This document shows positions 23,101 to 35,226 of a stretch of 64,000 nt of DNA, in pieces. The notes beneath the pieces were generated by a model, which was given only the letters and a program-made list of their open reading frames with translations, had not been told where the DNA came from and did no database searches. This DNA comes from Dipteris shenzhenensis (taxonomy: Eukaryota > Polypodiophyta > Polypodiopsida > Gleicheniales). Where the stretch lies: NCBI GenBank assembly GCA_047967505.1, contig CM106539.1; one strand, written 5' to 3'. The translations under genes and the position numbers were made by a program. Numbering within the stretch: the stretch's first letter is position 1; each line of letters begins with the position of its first letter.

Positions 23101-26100
23101 AGAGACCCGTCATCTTCTACGATGATAAGTTATTAGAAATTCCATAATCCTAATATCCATCTGTTCTGGACCTTAGAGCTATGTCCTCTTTTAAAACAAA
23201 GTGAGGGAGCCAAGTCTAAAATATAGTGCTAGCTGAAGTGTTCCACAGCTTGTCTAAAGGGCCGAAACTCAAAAGGCAAATCTTGGGGGTGCCCACAAGT
23301 ACATCGATATTGGGCATAGTGGGACAGTGGCCCCTTGGGGTCTTGGAGCATGCACAATCTTCAGCAGTGACTCATGAGTCTGTACAAATTTCGGAGATTG
23401 GTACAGACATAACCGGAGGCCCAGCGCGTGGGACTACCTCACGTCCACTAGCCAGGATAGTTCTCCCGGATTGTCTGTGTTCTATAGCATAGGAGCAGGT
23501 GGGGTACTTCAGGTGCCCCCATCCTGTACCAAGGCATTACGCTGCTTAAGCGACAATGCAACAGATCATGGGCTACCGACCTGCTACAGACCATGTTCTG
23601 TAGTGTCTTTTGGCTTCGGAGGGCTGTCCTGTTTGGGAGGTCCCTATAGATTGGGCTTATTTTAAGCTAACGTGTCTCATGCCTGACTTCCTTTCACATA
23701 TTGTGTCCTCGTTCCTTTGAGTTTGCTCCACTTGTAGGCCTAAAATACCAACGCTACTTTTCCCTTTAAATTGTATATATCGACATATCCATTTGGCGGT
23801 TCTTCTGCTTACTGGATTTTTTTGGGTGCAAATATTATATCTAGAGAGAATGTCCTATAGAGAAAACTGTAACAGTAAATAGGAGCTGAAGCAGAGCTGT
23901 GCAGGAAGCGTTGTAGCTTTCTTCCTTCCTTTAAAGACAAAAGTTCATTTCATCTTCATGTGGGAAATTAGGATACTAAGCATTACGGAAAAAGGCAAAA
24001 GCTTGGATTGGTGTTGTTGATTCGACTTTCAGGATGTAAATCGCTTGCTGCATGAATGACATCAAAGATATAGTTTTTTAATTGCAGTCACATGCTTATG
24101 AGGTGTCTGCACTGTTTGAATGCGTGGAATTTTTTTCCCGGAATGCAAACGACTGACCAGTGGAGCTCTGAACTTGAGTGCAAGCTTTGAAATTCTATGT
24201 GCACTTATGCATTCGTCTATTTTTTGAATCTTTGCTTCAAAGCTTATGGCGTGTGGATGTGTGATACCTAATAAATTTGTATACTTGTCTTATCCATCTG
24301 GTTCTGATTTTATGTGCAGGTTCAACCTACTTGGCCAGGTCTGTGTTTAAACAACGAATTGAAAGGTCTAAGCACTAGTATTGCATAATTTTCTTTCATT
24401 GATGAGGCTTCCTGAATTGCCTACTTCTCTGGAATCCTTATTTCTTGGACTTGCTTTTGAACCTCCCATGTGTACCCTGCAATTTCTATCCATCATTAGT
24501 TTTCAAATTTGCAGCATCCTTTGTTCTTTTTATGTGTTTAGAAGTTTGCTGAATGTTGTTTCTATACTTTGCAGTCGCAAGAACTGCAATCTAAACGGGG
24601 CAAAAGTGAAATGATGCAAACAAGTTACCAGTGGAACCCTGGACGCAGCTGCACTTAAACCTTCAAACTTTGATGCCAACGTCTGCACTAAGAAACTTGC
24701 AGGGTTGATGTTATGCTTGCTGCTGTGCTTCAGAGCATATACGTGGATGTGAGACTTGATAAAGTTTTGTCTTACAACCATGTTCCTATAATGTGTGCAA
24801 CCATATAAGCATCCTTGTTCCTGTTTTAACCAATGTTGCGCAAGGCAAATTGTATTATGTTCCCTTGTTAGAATCTGCTGTCTTGGATGAGACCTTCACA
24901 ATATTCATAACCTTGACTTCTGTGCTGTTTACTAAGTGGCAAGAAAGAATGCCCTTTAAAGACAATTTCATTTCACCTTCGTGTGAGAAATTAGGATAAT
25001 AAGCAATACAGAAAAAGGCAAAATCTTGGATTGGTGTTGTTGATTTGGCTCTCAGTATGTGAATCGCTTGCTGCATGAATGACATCAATTTTCTTAGATA
25101 GATTAGTTTTTTTATTGTAGTCACATGCTTATGAGGTGTGTGCGTTGTTTGAATGCGTGGAATTTTTTTTGCCGGAATGCCGGTGAAGCTCTGAACTTGA
25201 GTGCAAGATTTAAAATTCTATGTGCATGTATGCATTCGGAGACTTGAAGGGTTGATTCTATTTTTGAATCTTTGCTTCAAAGCTTATGGCGTGTGGATGT
25301 GTGATACCTGATAAATTTGTATACTTGTCTTATCCATCTGGTTCTGATTTTATGTGCAGGTTCAACCTCCTTGGCCAGGTCTGTGTTTAAACAATGAATT
25401 GAAAGGTCTAAGCACTACTATTGCATAATTTTCTTTCATTGATGAGGCTTTCTGAAGTGCCTACGTCTCTGGAATCCTTATTTCTTGGACTTGCTTTTGA
25501 ACCTCCCATGTGACCCCTCCAATTTCTATCCATCATAGTTTTCAAATTTGCAACATCCATTTGTTCTTTTTATGTGTTTAGAAGTTTGCTGAATGTTGTT
25601 GCTATACTTTGCAATCACAAGAACTGCAATCTAAACGGGGCAAAAGTGAAACGATGCAAACAAATTACCAGTGGAACCCTGGACGCAGCTGCACTCAACC
25701 TTCAAACTTTGATGCCAACGTCTGCACTAAGAAATTTGCAGGGTTGATGTTAGGCTTGCTGCTGTGCTTCAATGCGTATATGTGGATGTATAATGTTTTG
25801 TCTTACATCCCTTTCCTGTAATGTGTGCAACCATATAAGCGTCCTTGTCCAATGTTGCACAAGGCAAATTTTATTATGTTCCCTTGTTAGAATCCGCTTC
25901 TTGGATGAGACCTACCAATAAATTTTTTTTGATGAAATATGGAGGCATCTGTGCCCTTCTACTCAGCAATTCAAGTCCATGCATTATTCAGTACACTTCA
26001 TAAGAAGTGGGACAAAGCTCCCAGCTGTAGGTGTAGCAGTGGAGCTCTAGCTGCGACATTGTATCTGTAACCACAAAAATGGCCTACAGCAGCTGCAGTA

Positions 26101-29100
26101 GAGCTGCAACTGCAACTTGGAGTTGTGGCAGTGGGGTTGCAATTGCAACTTAGAACTGTGACATGGGCCACAGCAGCAGAGTGGAGCTAGAGCTTTACCA
26201 ATGAACTATGGGTTGCACTAGGATTGCAGTAACTTAGTCAACTTGTAGAGCTTGTAGCAGCCCTACAAGCTAGAGTTTGTATTTGACCTTAACCATAGGC
26301 CTCTTTTCATCAGGTGACAGACATCAAGATACATAACTTGCAAAAACGAACCATAGATCACCATGAACCATAAAGGGAGAGTTCGCTGGCTCACCTCATT
26401 GCCGTACACTCTATATGCCGAGCCACTGCTGAGCCTAGGGTCTAGACCATCCAGAGCCAGTTGACTTCTACAGTAAGAATGTGTGTCCCATACCATGGGC
26501 CCTGTCCTTAAGGGGTGACAATGTAAGGAGTCATTGCTCGTGAGGCCAACGTGCCCTAAGGCAGTGTATATTAGGCACATCTCTTACAGGCCTAAGTAAC
26601 CCTAAGTCCCATGTATCCTACCTGTGCTAGTTGTACTTGCTGCCCATAGTGTGCTAGCTGTCATTGTAATGAAAAGCATGTCACATGTGTCCAGATCCCT
26701 CTTTTTTTTTCCTTTTCTGGCAAAAAGAGAGAACTTGTATTAAGTATGGCCAGGCTACGGAATTCCAAAGATACATTCCTGTGAGAACCTCAAACAAAAT
26801 CATGTAGAAAGGAAATGAAGCTACAGAATTCCAAAGATACATTCCTGTGAGAACCTCGTACAAAATCATGTAGGAAGGAAATGAAGTTGTAGCAACCAAT
26901 CTGGAGAGTGGAAAAGCCATGAACGCTCTGTGCCGTATGTGTGAAAGAGAAATGGTGGTTCCACATGCACTTCCAAATTCCAAAGCATTTTTTTGTTCCC
27001 CTTGAAAGTGCTATGGTTTGGTGTTTTCAGGCCTTAATTTTCTGTAGTCGTTTCCATTCTGTTGTGGGGTTTTCAATTTTAGTTTCTTTTATAGCCTCAC
27101 CTTTTGGAGATGTGGTATGCAGTGGGCTGGAACCACCAGTGTGGACTACTCACTGGCAGTACTGCTTCGAATTATTGTACTGCTAAGCACTGGAGGTGCT
27201 AATGGTGGGGGATACATGGCGTCAAAGTATGTGGTGATATGCTTCCATGGGGGGATCCTTGGCATCCATGCGGCTATTAATAGCCTTTCTATCCACTGGC
27301 TCTCTTACATTGAAAAAATCGCTGCTGTATGGAATCTTGTTGGTGAGTTCTTTTGTTTTTTTAATTGTACAAATTATCTGCTCTCTTCTCAGACAACATC
27401 AGAAATGATAATTTGTTGGTCAATCAGGCGATATAACAAATGACCATCTGTTGTGACAAGCAATAAAAAGTATAATCTTCTGTTTGAAGCAAAAACTGAA
27501 TCCAGCATATATCACAATGATGCACACACCTCATCAACAACTCTAAAATATAGATGTGTGCCAGATGATACTACCACGTACAGCATGTGAATTGAGAGTC
27601 AAAGGTATTATTCTTATAGAGGATCAATGATTTTAACTATAGCAGGTACTTAGTAGATATCACAACCATGCACACAAACTTCGAGTATAGCACACAACTT
27701 CAACGTTACCTACAGAAGGTACTTGCAGATACCACCACGAGTATTGCGCACAACTTCAACTTTAACTATAGAAGGTACTTAGCACTTTAACTATAGAAGG
27801 TATTAGCAGATATCACAATCATGTGCATTCAAGGAGTATTGCACGGATTATTGATAATTCTGCAGAAAATATTTTTACGGTTATTTCTTGCAACAATATT
27901 ACAGGGGTCATTGTTCTCACAGTACTTGTACCCGCTGTTTCCCCCACAAGAGCAAGTGCAGAGTTTGTGTTCCAAAGCTTTCACACAGACAACGCATCTG
28001 GTATTCGCAGCAAAGTATACATCTTTCTCATTGGACTTCTTGTTGGCCAGTATTCAATTTGTGCCTATGATGCGTCTGCTCACATGGTAAGGATGTGAAT
28101 TGCAGTTAAGAAATACTATATAAAGGACATGTATCGTTGCAGTTTGCTTCATTTTATCTGGTATTCTGCAGTCCGAGGAAACAAAGATGTCTGACAAGAA
28201 TGGTCCATATGGAATCATAAGCGCAGTAGCTATATCAATTGTGGCTGGTTGGGCCTATCTACTGGGCATCGCATTTGCTATCAATGATTTAAGTCATGTA
28301 CTGGACCCATCTAATGATGCAAATGGATATGCAATTGCCCAAGTATTTTACGATGCCTTCAAGAACAGATATGGCTCTGGGACAGGCGGTATCATTTGTC
28401 TTGGAGTAGTTGCTGTGGCTATCTTCTTTTGTGGCATGAGCTCAATTACTGTCAATTCAAGGTGGCAATATCCAATAAATTTTGTATTTTGAGCTTCCTT
28501 ACATTGCCACTATCTGTTAAGTAATCTAAGGTAGCCATTATGCACCGATGCCAGCATTTTTTCTTATAAGCGTTTCTGGCAGGATGGTATACGCTTTTTC
28601 AAGAGATGGCGCAATGCCATTTTCAAATATATGGCACAAAGTCAACAAATGGGAGGTTCCCTTCAGTGCTGTTTGGCTTTCCGCAAGTGTTGCGTTCTTT
28701 ATGGCCTTGACGGTGAGAGGGTCTGTCTGCCTATTTGTGAATCATTCATTCATTTTTGAGAGTTCTACATGACTATCTTTTTTTTGGATGGTGATAAAAA
28801 CTTTTTTATTTGCAGTCCCTTGGCAGTACTGTAGCTTTCCAAGCTATGGTCTCGATTTGCACGATTGGATTATACATCTCTTATGCGTTACCTACATTCT
28901 TTCGTGTCACACTTGCACGTAAGAGCTTTGTTCCTGGCCCATTTCATCTTGGGGCTCTGAGTCCTATTGTGGGATGGACAGCGGTGACGTGGGTAGTTAT
29001 AATTACTGTACTATTCTGTATACCTGTAGCATATCCTGTTGACACTACAGACTTCAACTACACGCCAGTTGCTGTTGGAGGAGTTCTTGTGCTTGTTGTT

Positions 29101-29193
29101 GGAAGCTGGTTCCTGAAAGCGCGATTTTGGTTTAAAGGGCCAGTGGCAAATATCAAAGAAACAGAAATCGCACTAGCAACTAGTACATTGTAA
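20145..29193 (+). CDS. BAT1: Amino-acid permease, BAT1/GABA-permease family (8 exons, 522 aa)
   Basis: Exons: 20145-20233, 20336-20596, a 19-nt microexon 24320-24338 (or its duplicate 25360-25378), 27123-27342, 27905-28086, 28172-28461, 28583-28712, 28816-29193. All junctions are GT-AG and phases match, giving 1,569 nt including the stop. The product should be an integral membrane transporter of the APC superfamily, about 12 helices. Plant BAT1 moves amino acids and GABA, at the plasma or mitochondrial membrane depending on report. Family landmarks are 'LTELGYKQELKRDLS' (residues 16-30), 'MAEICSAYPTSGGLYFW' (about 82-98), 'WAGTTSVDYSLA' (124-135), 'YDASAHMSEETK' (about 251-262, across exons 5/6), 'MVYAFSRDGAMPFS' (from 355) and 'FNYTPVAVGGVL' near the C terminus. 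The length is normal for the family. The start is the first ATG in frame with the conserved N-terminal motif. Introns 2 and 3 are unusually long and hold the duplicated microexon. No disabling change is seen. Confidence 0.93.
20597..23904 (+). other. First part of permease intron 2, no gene inside
   Basis: This lies between the donor at 20,597 and the start of the tandem duplication. It has less obvious transposon character than the flanks. I found no domain, LTR or tRNA; open frames of 60-96 codons appear to be chance. Confidence 0.6.
24320..24338 (+). CDS. BAT1: Permease microexon 3, copy 1
   Basis: Nineteen nucleotides between acceptor 'tatgtgcag' and donor 'gtctgt'. The first base completes the tryptophan codon split at the end of exon 2 (tg|g). 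The rest encodes FNLLGQ, residues 118-123, which sits before 'WAGTTSVDYS' in family members. Without this exon the reading frame is broken, so it or its duplicate must be included. Confidence 0.88.
25360..25378 (+). CDS. BAT1: Permease microexon 3, duplicate copy 2
   Basis: Same length, same acceptor and donor, and same peptide FNLLGQ as copy 1. The only exon difference is CTA to CTC, a silent leucine change. Splicing in both copies would add 38 nt and shift the frame, so the two can only be alternatives. Which one is used cannot be told from sequence. Confidence 0.75.
25990..26250 (+). repeat. Degenerate GCA/CTGCAG-rich simple sequence in intron 3
   Basis: A run of irregular 'agctgcagtagagctgcaac'-like units with no fixed period. 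It is non-coding and lies within the intron. Confidence 0.6.
26755..26886 (+). repeat. 66-bp direct tandem duplication in intron 3
   Basis: The segment starting 'gaattccaaagatacattcc' occurs at about 26,760 and 26,826. The two 66-bp units differ at a few positions only. Confidence 0.8.
27630..27830 (+). repeat. Degenerate minisatellite in intron 4
   Basis: Variants of 'tttaactatagaaggtactt' followed by 'agcagatatcac' recur four or five times between exons 4 and 5. Each is separated by diverged 'gagtattgcacacaacttc' segments. Confidence 0.65.
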
Positions 29194-29646
29194 ATCTATT
29201 ATTGTAGTCAGAAGTGCTCTACCAGAGAGTGCTTCAGGAATGGGTGTATCTATTTTATGGCCCTACAATGCATAAATGCGCCTACATAAATTTTCTCTGC
29301 AATGGAAAGCTAATTTTGCAGATTAAATCCACATGGACGTGATGCTGGTGCAGCCAATGTAGGTCACAAACATCGACCCCTCACGGGCCAAGTATACTAC
29401 AACAAGCATTTATAACCGACAATAGAGTACAGGATTCAGCAAACTGCAGAGGGAAGCTCTAGTCTCTTGATTGTTAACATTGTCAATAAGGATACGCATC
29501 GACTTTCCATGGACCCAAGAATTATAACTTGTCCAACAAGATGAATGATTATCTTGTTGATATGTATCATTCAATAGGCCTGCCCAAGAGGAGGAAGAAA
29601 GAGAGAGAAAGGAAGAGAGGGAGTCCGGACTCGGAGGGAGGGGCAA

Positions 29647-29672
29647 AGAGAGAGAGAGAGAGAGAGAGAGGA
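29647..29672 (+). repeat. (AG)n microsatellite
   Basis: Pure AG run within a broader purine-rich stretch (29,590-29,700) downstream of the permease gene. Confidence 0.9.
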
Positions 29673-29999
29673 GGGGGCTAAAAATGTGGAGAGAGAGAGG
29701 AGACTCTAGATTTCTACCAAATGGCACAAATCCCTCAAAAAAATGAGCTTCTCAATGCCATCGGCTTTACTTAGGCCTCCATATATGGGAGGCCAAAACT
29801 CTCTCTCTCTCTCTCTTGCTACAGCGTATGGCATAAGGTCGTGGACTGAAGTCCCTTGTCCTATATGTGCTCCCAGATTTCTGCTGCTGTCAATGAGGCA
29901 AACTGGTTAGTCTATTGTGTGTTGTGTGTACATGGGTTTAATTCCCTTTGGCTATCCTTATGGTGTTACGTCTTGCAGGAATAATTCCCCCCCTCTTGA

Positions 30000-30001
<2 letters not shown>

Positions 30002-30042
<41 letters not shown>
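30002..30042 (+). repeat. (CT)n microsatellite
   Basis: About 20 CT units; the open frame across it is a repeat artefact. Confidence 0.95.
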
Positions 30043-30045
<3 letters not shown>

Positions 30046-30187
30046 GCAAACATGGACTATTTTTCGCATTTTACCATGATGTTGAAGGAGGATTTTGTGT
30101 GTGTAGAGATGCTTGAACAATTACATCATTAACTAGTATTTCCTTCCACATACCTCTGATTATTCTAGAGCTTTTATAACTAGGGTG

Positions 30188-33100
30188 CGGTAGGATGCCT
30201 AAGGGGAAAGGCAGAATGAATTATGAATTTATAATAAGTCGAATTAAATTAACAATATTTTAAATTGAAATGAAAAAAGTAAGTTAAGAATATTAGAATT
30301 ATATGTTTTTTGCTTTTTTGCGTTTAAAAATCAAATATGATTTTATCCCACGAGTTTTTACTCTATTTGAATAAAACCTCATGATTGACATTAATTAAAA
30401 TCAATCTAAGGGCTCGTATTCGTAAGGGCTAAAATCAATCTAGGGACTCATATTTGTTACACGAGGCTTAAGGAGATGGAAGAAAACCAAAAAATATGGT
30501 TTTTGTAAGTTTTGAAAGTCAAGAAAGGAAAATACCTGAGTGTAAATTAAGTAGGCAATAGTAGGTCCGAGCAAATGTCAGTGTTTAAGCGTTTCCTTCT
30601 AGTGATGAGTACCTCAACACAAAAACAGATAAGAATTTAGAATATGTAAAATCAAAAGCCAACAAACAAGGTGAGATTCAAAATATATATATACATATAT
30701 ATAATGTACTTTATATAACCACACAGAGTGAGCGAGCAGTGGCGTGCTTCCTTTTCCAAAGAGTTATAATCTGAGGGAACGGGCTCTTTCTCGTGCATCG
30801 AGATTAAAATTGTCGAGATTGAGTATCGCAAATATATAAGAGATTGACACATTACCTAAATCTCAATGGGCATGTTTGTATTCCAAGTTGAGCATCCAAA
30901 TTCGTGTACGCACCAAGTATGTACGTCTGCTTCACTTTTTGAAAAGATGCAAAAAACACATGTGAAATTAAAATACAGTATTATTGAACAACAAATCATT
31001 AGTCTAGCTTTTATCAAAATTATATATATATATTGCTACATGTAGTGTTGGAATGTAATCGACATTTTTGAGAATACATTTATAAAATTACATGTAATGT
31101 TGCAGTATAAAACTACTTTTTGGCAAAAGTAAAAAAGCCTTGGCTTAAAATTTATCGTAATTAATTCATCGTTCAGTTATATTAATATAAATTATTTTTT
31201 ACATGCGAGGAAAATCAAAGTTTACTTCTGCAGGGGCGATACACTTGTTAGGTTTTTTGCTTGCCTGCACGTTGTCCTCATAATGTGAGGCTGTTGAAAT
31301 CTGCATCTCAATATTGGAGGGTTTTCATTCGGTTACCAGACGCATATTGCTAATCGTGGGATGCCATCTGGCATTGGAGTGTCTTCAATGCTTTGTCCAA
31401 CAAATAAGAAATGGCTAGCAGCACTTTGCAAGCTCCCTGCACCTTGTCCAAAGTAGCTCATACCTATTAAAAGGCTTCATAGTTGTACGAGGATTTGTTT
31501 CACACAAAGAATAGTTTGAGCTTGAGCGTTGTATTAGGGGTGCATCCTTTACCATGTGTGCATTGGCTCTAAGAAAAGGTTCGGGGGTAGTGAAAGCTAG
31601 AAGTCATTTTTGTGAATTTTGAGAGTCTGGTGGATTAATTGGTTGCCCCATGTTAAAAGGAAGAGCCCATGCAATGAAGATGCTCTCCTGATTAATAGCT
31701 CTAGCTATCTCGAAACTCTGAAGTGTACCAAATTCTTTATGGATTTACTGGAGCTCTCTGTGCCTCGACTTGAATTTTCTCATCATCTTCCTCCTCCTCA
31801 TGTCTGCCTCCTCACGGAAATCCTCTCCTCACATCTTCCCCCTCCCCTACACCTCTTTCTCCTGCACTCCTCACATCCTCCTCCTACACACATCCTTCTC
31901 CTCGCCTCCTCCTCACATCCTTCTTCCATGCTCACGTCCACAATCTCCTCCTTCCCTCCTAAAATTCGGAGTAGCAATTGTTGCTCCAACTTCATACTCC
32001 TTTTTTTCATTAATATTTCGTTCACCTTGAGCAAGTAAGCTGCAAGGTTTATAGTTGGCTGCAATTGTCTCTCACAAGGTTAAGCCAGATCACGTTGAAG
32101 AAAATTATGGTGATTCTCCTGTTCGTAGGCAATATAAGTGCCTTGACTTCTTTTGCACTATCTGATGGAAAATTTTTGCAGCATAGGATTTTTTCCGATG
32201 AATAAGTCGTGAGATTTGGTGTTTGCAAGAGGTTTTATAGAATTTTGTGGATTTAAAGCTTTTGGATTCTGATTTCCTACCCGGTGGCAAATGATTTTCT
32301 ATAGCTTGGAGGAAGTCACATAAAAGAAAAGTTTGCTACTTGCTTGACGTTTACACTAGTTCAAGAACCAAAATCTCAGTTTACACTAGTTTATAGTAGA
32401 CTACGCTCGTTTCCTTTCTACCTCTAACGGGGGGAAATGAATTCCTTCGTATTGGATCATGACATGTTGTAAAACAAGTCATTCACGGTGTAAAAGACCT
32501 GTTAACAAGAGTTGCCTTTTTTTCTAGAGATGTTAATGGGACCTGCTAAGTAACATCCAAGGCCTTTGATACACAAAGAGGAAAACAAAAACTGTACAAA
32601 GGAGAGAAGGGCACTATGTCAAATAACAGGCATGATGATAGAGAGGACAAGGATATGATCAGCATCCCAACTTGATCACTCTTTCTCTTTGAAGAACTAA
32701 AACGAACCCACTAAGCTCAAAGACCTTCTGAAAGATGAATTGAAAAAAGAGCTTGAATGCTGATGAAGCAAGTCGCTTCCACCTTGCGAGGGAAAGACCA
32801 CTTTAATACTCATGAGCTCAAGCAAAGACAAACTACCTAAACGCTGCCACACTCCTTGAAAATCACTGATCTTCTGAGCATGCAAGCGATTAAAACTAGA
32901 AAGAGAGACACATCGTGCCAAGCACAACAAGACGGCCACCAGATACATGCCTCGGAGCATGCATATGTTTAACACCCTCTAAAAAGTAGAGGTACATGCA
33001 CCAATTAGGTGTGTCTGAGCTTAGAGAGTGGCACCGAAGCAAAGAAACGACCAAGCTCTGCCCTGTCACCAAAAATCATGCGTAGAAGCAAGGCATTGTC

Positions 33101-33829
33101 TAAGCCGTGAGGATGGAATTGGTCACGTAGCCACTGAAACTGAAAGAAGACGAGAAACAAAGACTTAGGAAAGGTAACCCACTGAATTGAAGGAGCCACT
33201 ACAGCCACCCGTTACCGATGGTTCCAAAAGAAAGACACTCCTTTGTGTGGAGTGTTCAAAACAAGGAACCACACATCGAATCAGAGACACCAAACTGTTT
33301 GGTGGAAGGAGCAAACCACCACTCGGGCAGAACATAGAGACCAGGGAACCAAACTCAGGCAGCTAGCTAGGAGATCTCCACTAACTAAGGTGGCTCGTAG
33401 GTGAAAGCTCGATCCAACTAAACAAAAAGACGCAACCAAGGAAGTCAGATCGAAAAGATGCAACCAAGGAGATGACCGCCGCTCCAATCCATTTGATGCT
33501 TAAGAAAAGCCAATAATGAATCACGCTACTAACTTGGAGCAAGGCAATTAATCAGGCCCTTTGATCTCAAGTATTAACTGCTACAACTTCGAGCAAAACC
33601 TCCTTCCACCAACCAAGAAGCCCACATCGAAGAAACTCACTAAAGTAAGAGTAGCGAGAAAAAAGATGCCAACTACTTAAAAAAGCATGTAATATACTTT
33701 TAGATAAAAGTTTCACGTTTGGCTTTAATTAGAATCAATCAAAATCAACGGCCCGTATTGATGACACGTGGCTGAACGAGGTGAAAGAAAACCAAAACAT
33801 CCCTTTAGGCTGCCTACCATAACAAGGGA
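30188..33829. other. Region with related ends, possible decayed TIR element(s)
   Basis: The left end reads 'ggtaggatgcctaagggg' at about 30,189. The reverse complement of the right end (about 33,811-33,828) reads 'ggtaggcagcctaaaggg', 15 of 18 matching. Inside both ends there is a second similarity in direct orientation (30,385-30,500 and 33,725-33,805), with 'aatcaa', a 'cgtattgatgacacg'-like stretch and 'gaaagaaaaccaaaa'. This fits two copies of a small element facing the same way, each missing one end, as well as one large element. The interior has no recognisable gene: a CT-rich block at 31.74-31.96 kb and unassigned sequence at 32.6-33.5 kb. Confidence 0.35.
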
Positions 33830-34889
33830 CACATCACCATCTATCTTTAGCATTGTATAAATCAACAAGACACTTTGTTTCTAGGGAACTTTGATGTCAA
33901 GATGACTGGAGAGTGTTAGAGTAGTCAGATACTATATGAAATACTTACTAGATGTGTGAACCATATATGACTCCGTCATGTACAATGGATTACAGAGATG
34001 GCCTAAATTTGAGGGACACACATGTCCTCTTATGTTAGGAATCGATCACTCACATTGATCCTTCCACCTTCCCTTCCTTAGCCCATCTCACAATTCCCTT
34101 TAAAATAACCCCTATGAGTTCATTAAATCTTGGATGTTATATATGGTGCCTATCTACATACACTCATAGAGAACTTGGATAGATAAATTTTGATGAATGC
34201 CTAGTCCCATTATTCGTGCATGCCATCTCGATCATTGCACAACACTCCTTTCTTTTCAAAGGGTTGAGTCCATCGTAAAGCCACCCAAAGGATTTGTTCT
34301 TATGAATGCTTAGTAGGATGACATGAGTAAAGGTATTTAGAGATGCTAGCACTTCAAGACAAAGCAAGGATACCCAAATAAGAAACAAATCATGAGAAAG
34401 TACCCATGCTTGGTGTGATGTGACAAACCAAGGATTACATATTCATGTAATCATGGGTCTATTTTACATTGTTTACGTATGTGCAACATGGTTTTCATGT
34501 AATGATGCAAGCAATCATGGATAAACCTTCTTTCTTTGAAAACATATAAATCAACAGATTATTGCTAGTACTACTACGAGTACCGTCAGTAAAAGGCCTA
34601 ATACTATTGGTACTTTTACTTTTGCCAATGGTACTAGCCTTGTTGTTGCTAATAATTTTGTTAATATTGTCAGTATTATTGGTTGGATTTGAAATTGGTG
34701 GCATAATTCATATTATTATCAATATTTGTAAATTTATGGCTATATATAGTAAAGGCTACAATGTCACTAATAATAACACAATTTTTATTAATATTAGCTC
34801 ATGTATAAGGCCCTATCAATTCTTTTTTAATACTCTTCAGAGGAATTTAGAATGACATCATACGTCCATTTTAAAGCATGCTCCATTAC
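33830..34889. other. Non-coding, with cryptically simple AT-rich sequence
   Basis: From 34,555 to 34,720 the sequence is a loose repetition of 'attgttaatattgtcagta'-like words. The 97-codon open frame there is a low-complexity artefact. Nothing else was recognised. Confidence 0.45.
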
Positions 34890-35060
34890 AAGTAGGGGGT
34901 ATGAAACTTGGTTTGTATTGGGTGATGTAATTTCATGAATCTAGCATGCCTACATTGTCCCCCATACTCAATAGATACCGTGAAGTTAAGGTTGGCATAT
35001 ATTGCTTTATATTGGGTGAGGTAATTCCATGCATTTACCTACATTGTCCACCATACTCAA
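34890..35060 (+). repeat. Imperfect direct duplication (about 85 bp)
   Basis: 'tattgggtga.gtaatt.catg' followed by 'cctacattgtcc.ccatactc' occurs twice (about 34,917 and 35,010). Confidence 0.65.
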
Positions 35061-35114
35061 TGGATATGAAAAAGGCAAGTTTAGCATACCAAGAATGTAT
35101 TGAGCAATCTCCAA

Positions 35115-35181
35115 GTCTTAATTGAGGGTTTCCTTATGCCCTATATATATAATTGAGGGTTTCCTTATGCCCTAACTTCTA
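35115..35181 (+). repeat. Short tandem duplication
   Basis: 'aattgagggtttccttatgcc' occurs twice about 32 bp apart, separated by a TA run. Confidence 0.85.
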
Positions 35182-35226
35182 CTCCATGCATTCACTATGG
35201 TTTTACGTCGTGTAAGTAACAACTAT

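Larger units (their letters stand above)
23905..25915 (+). repeat. Tandem duplication (about 1.04 kb units) inside the permease intron
   Basis: Unit 1 runs about 23,905-24,897 and unit 2 about 24,945-25,915, offset by 1,040 bp at the microexon. Around the exon I count about seven differences in some 215 aligned bases; elsewhere there are small indels. Each unit contains the 19-nt microexon with identical flanks: 'tttatgtgcag' before, 'gtctgtgtttaaac' after. Each also holds a segment rich in codon-like sequence ('gcaatctaaacggggcaaaa'). In unit 1 that segment is preceded by 'tactttgcag', a possible splice acceptor that unit 2 has lost (gcaa). Confidence 0.88.

Noticed and set aside
30652-30852. 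Possible small membrane protein on the minus strand
   Set aside because: Its frame runs into a TA-repeat ('atatatatatac'); composition is low-complexity.
31619-32038. Plus-strand frame of 139 codons
   Set aside because: Its middle is a CT/CCT-rich low-complexity run; the ends show no conserved sequence.
34562-34855. Leucine-rich hydrophobic frame of 97 codons that looks like membrane helices
   Set aside because: Made by loose repetition of AT-rich words around 34.56-34.72 kb, so hydrophobicity is a by-product.
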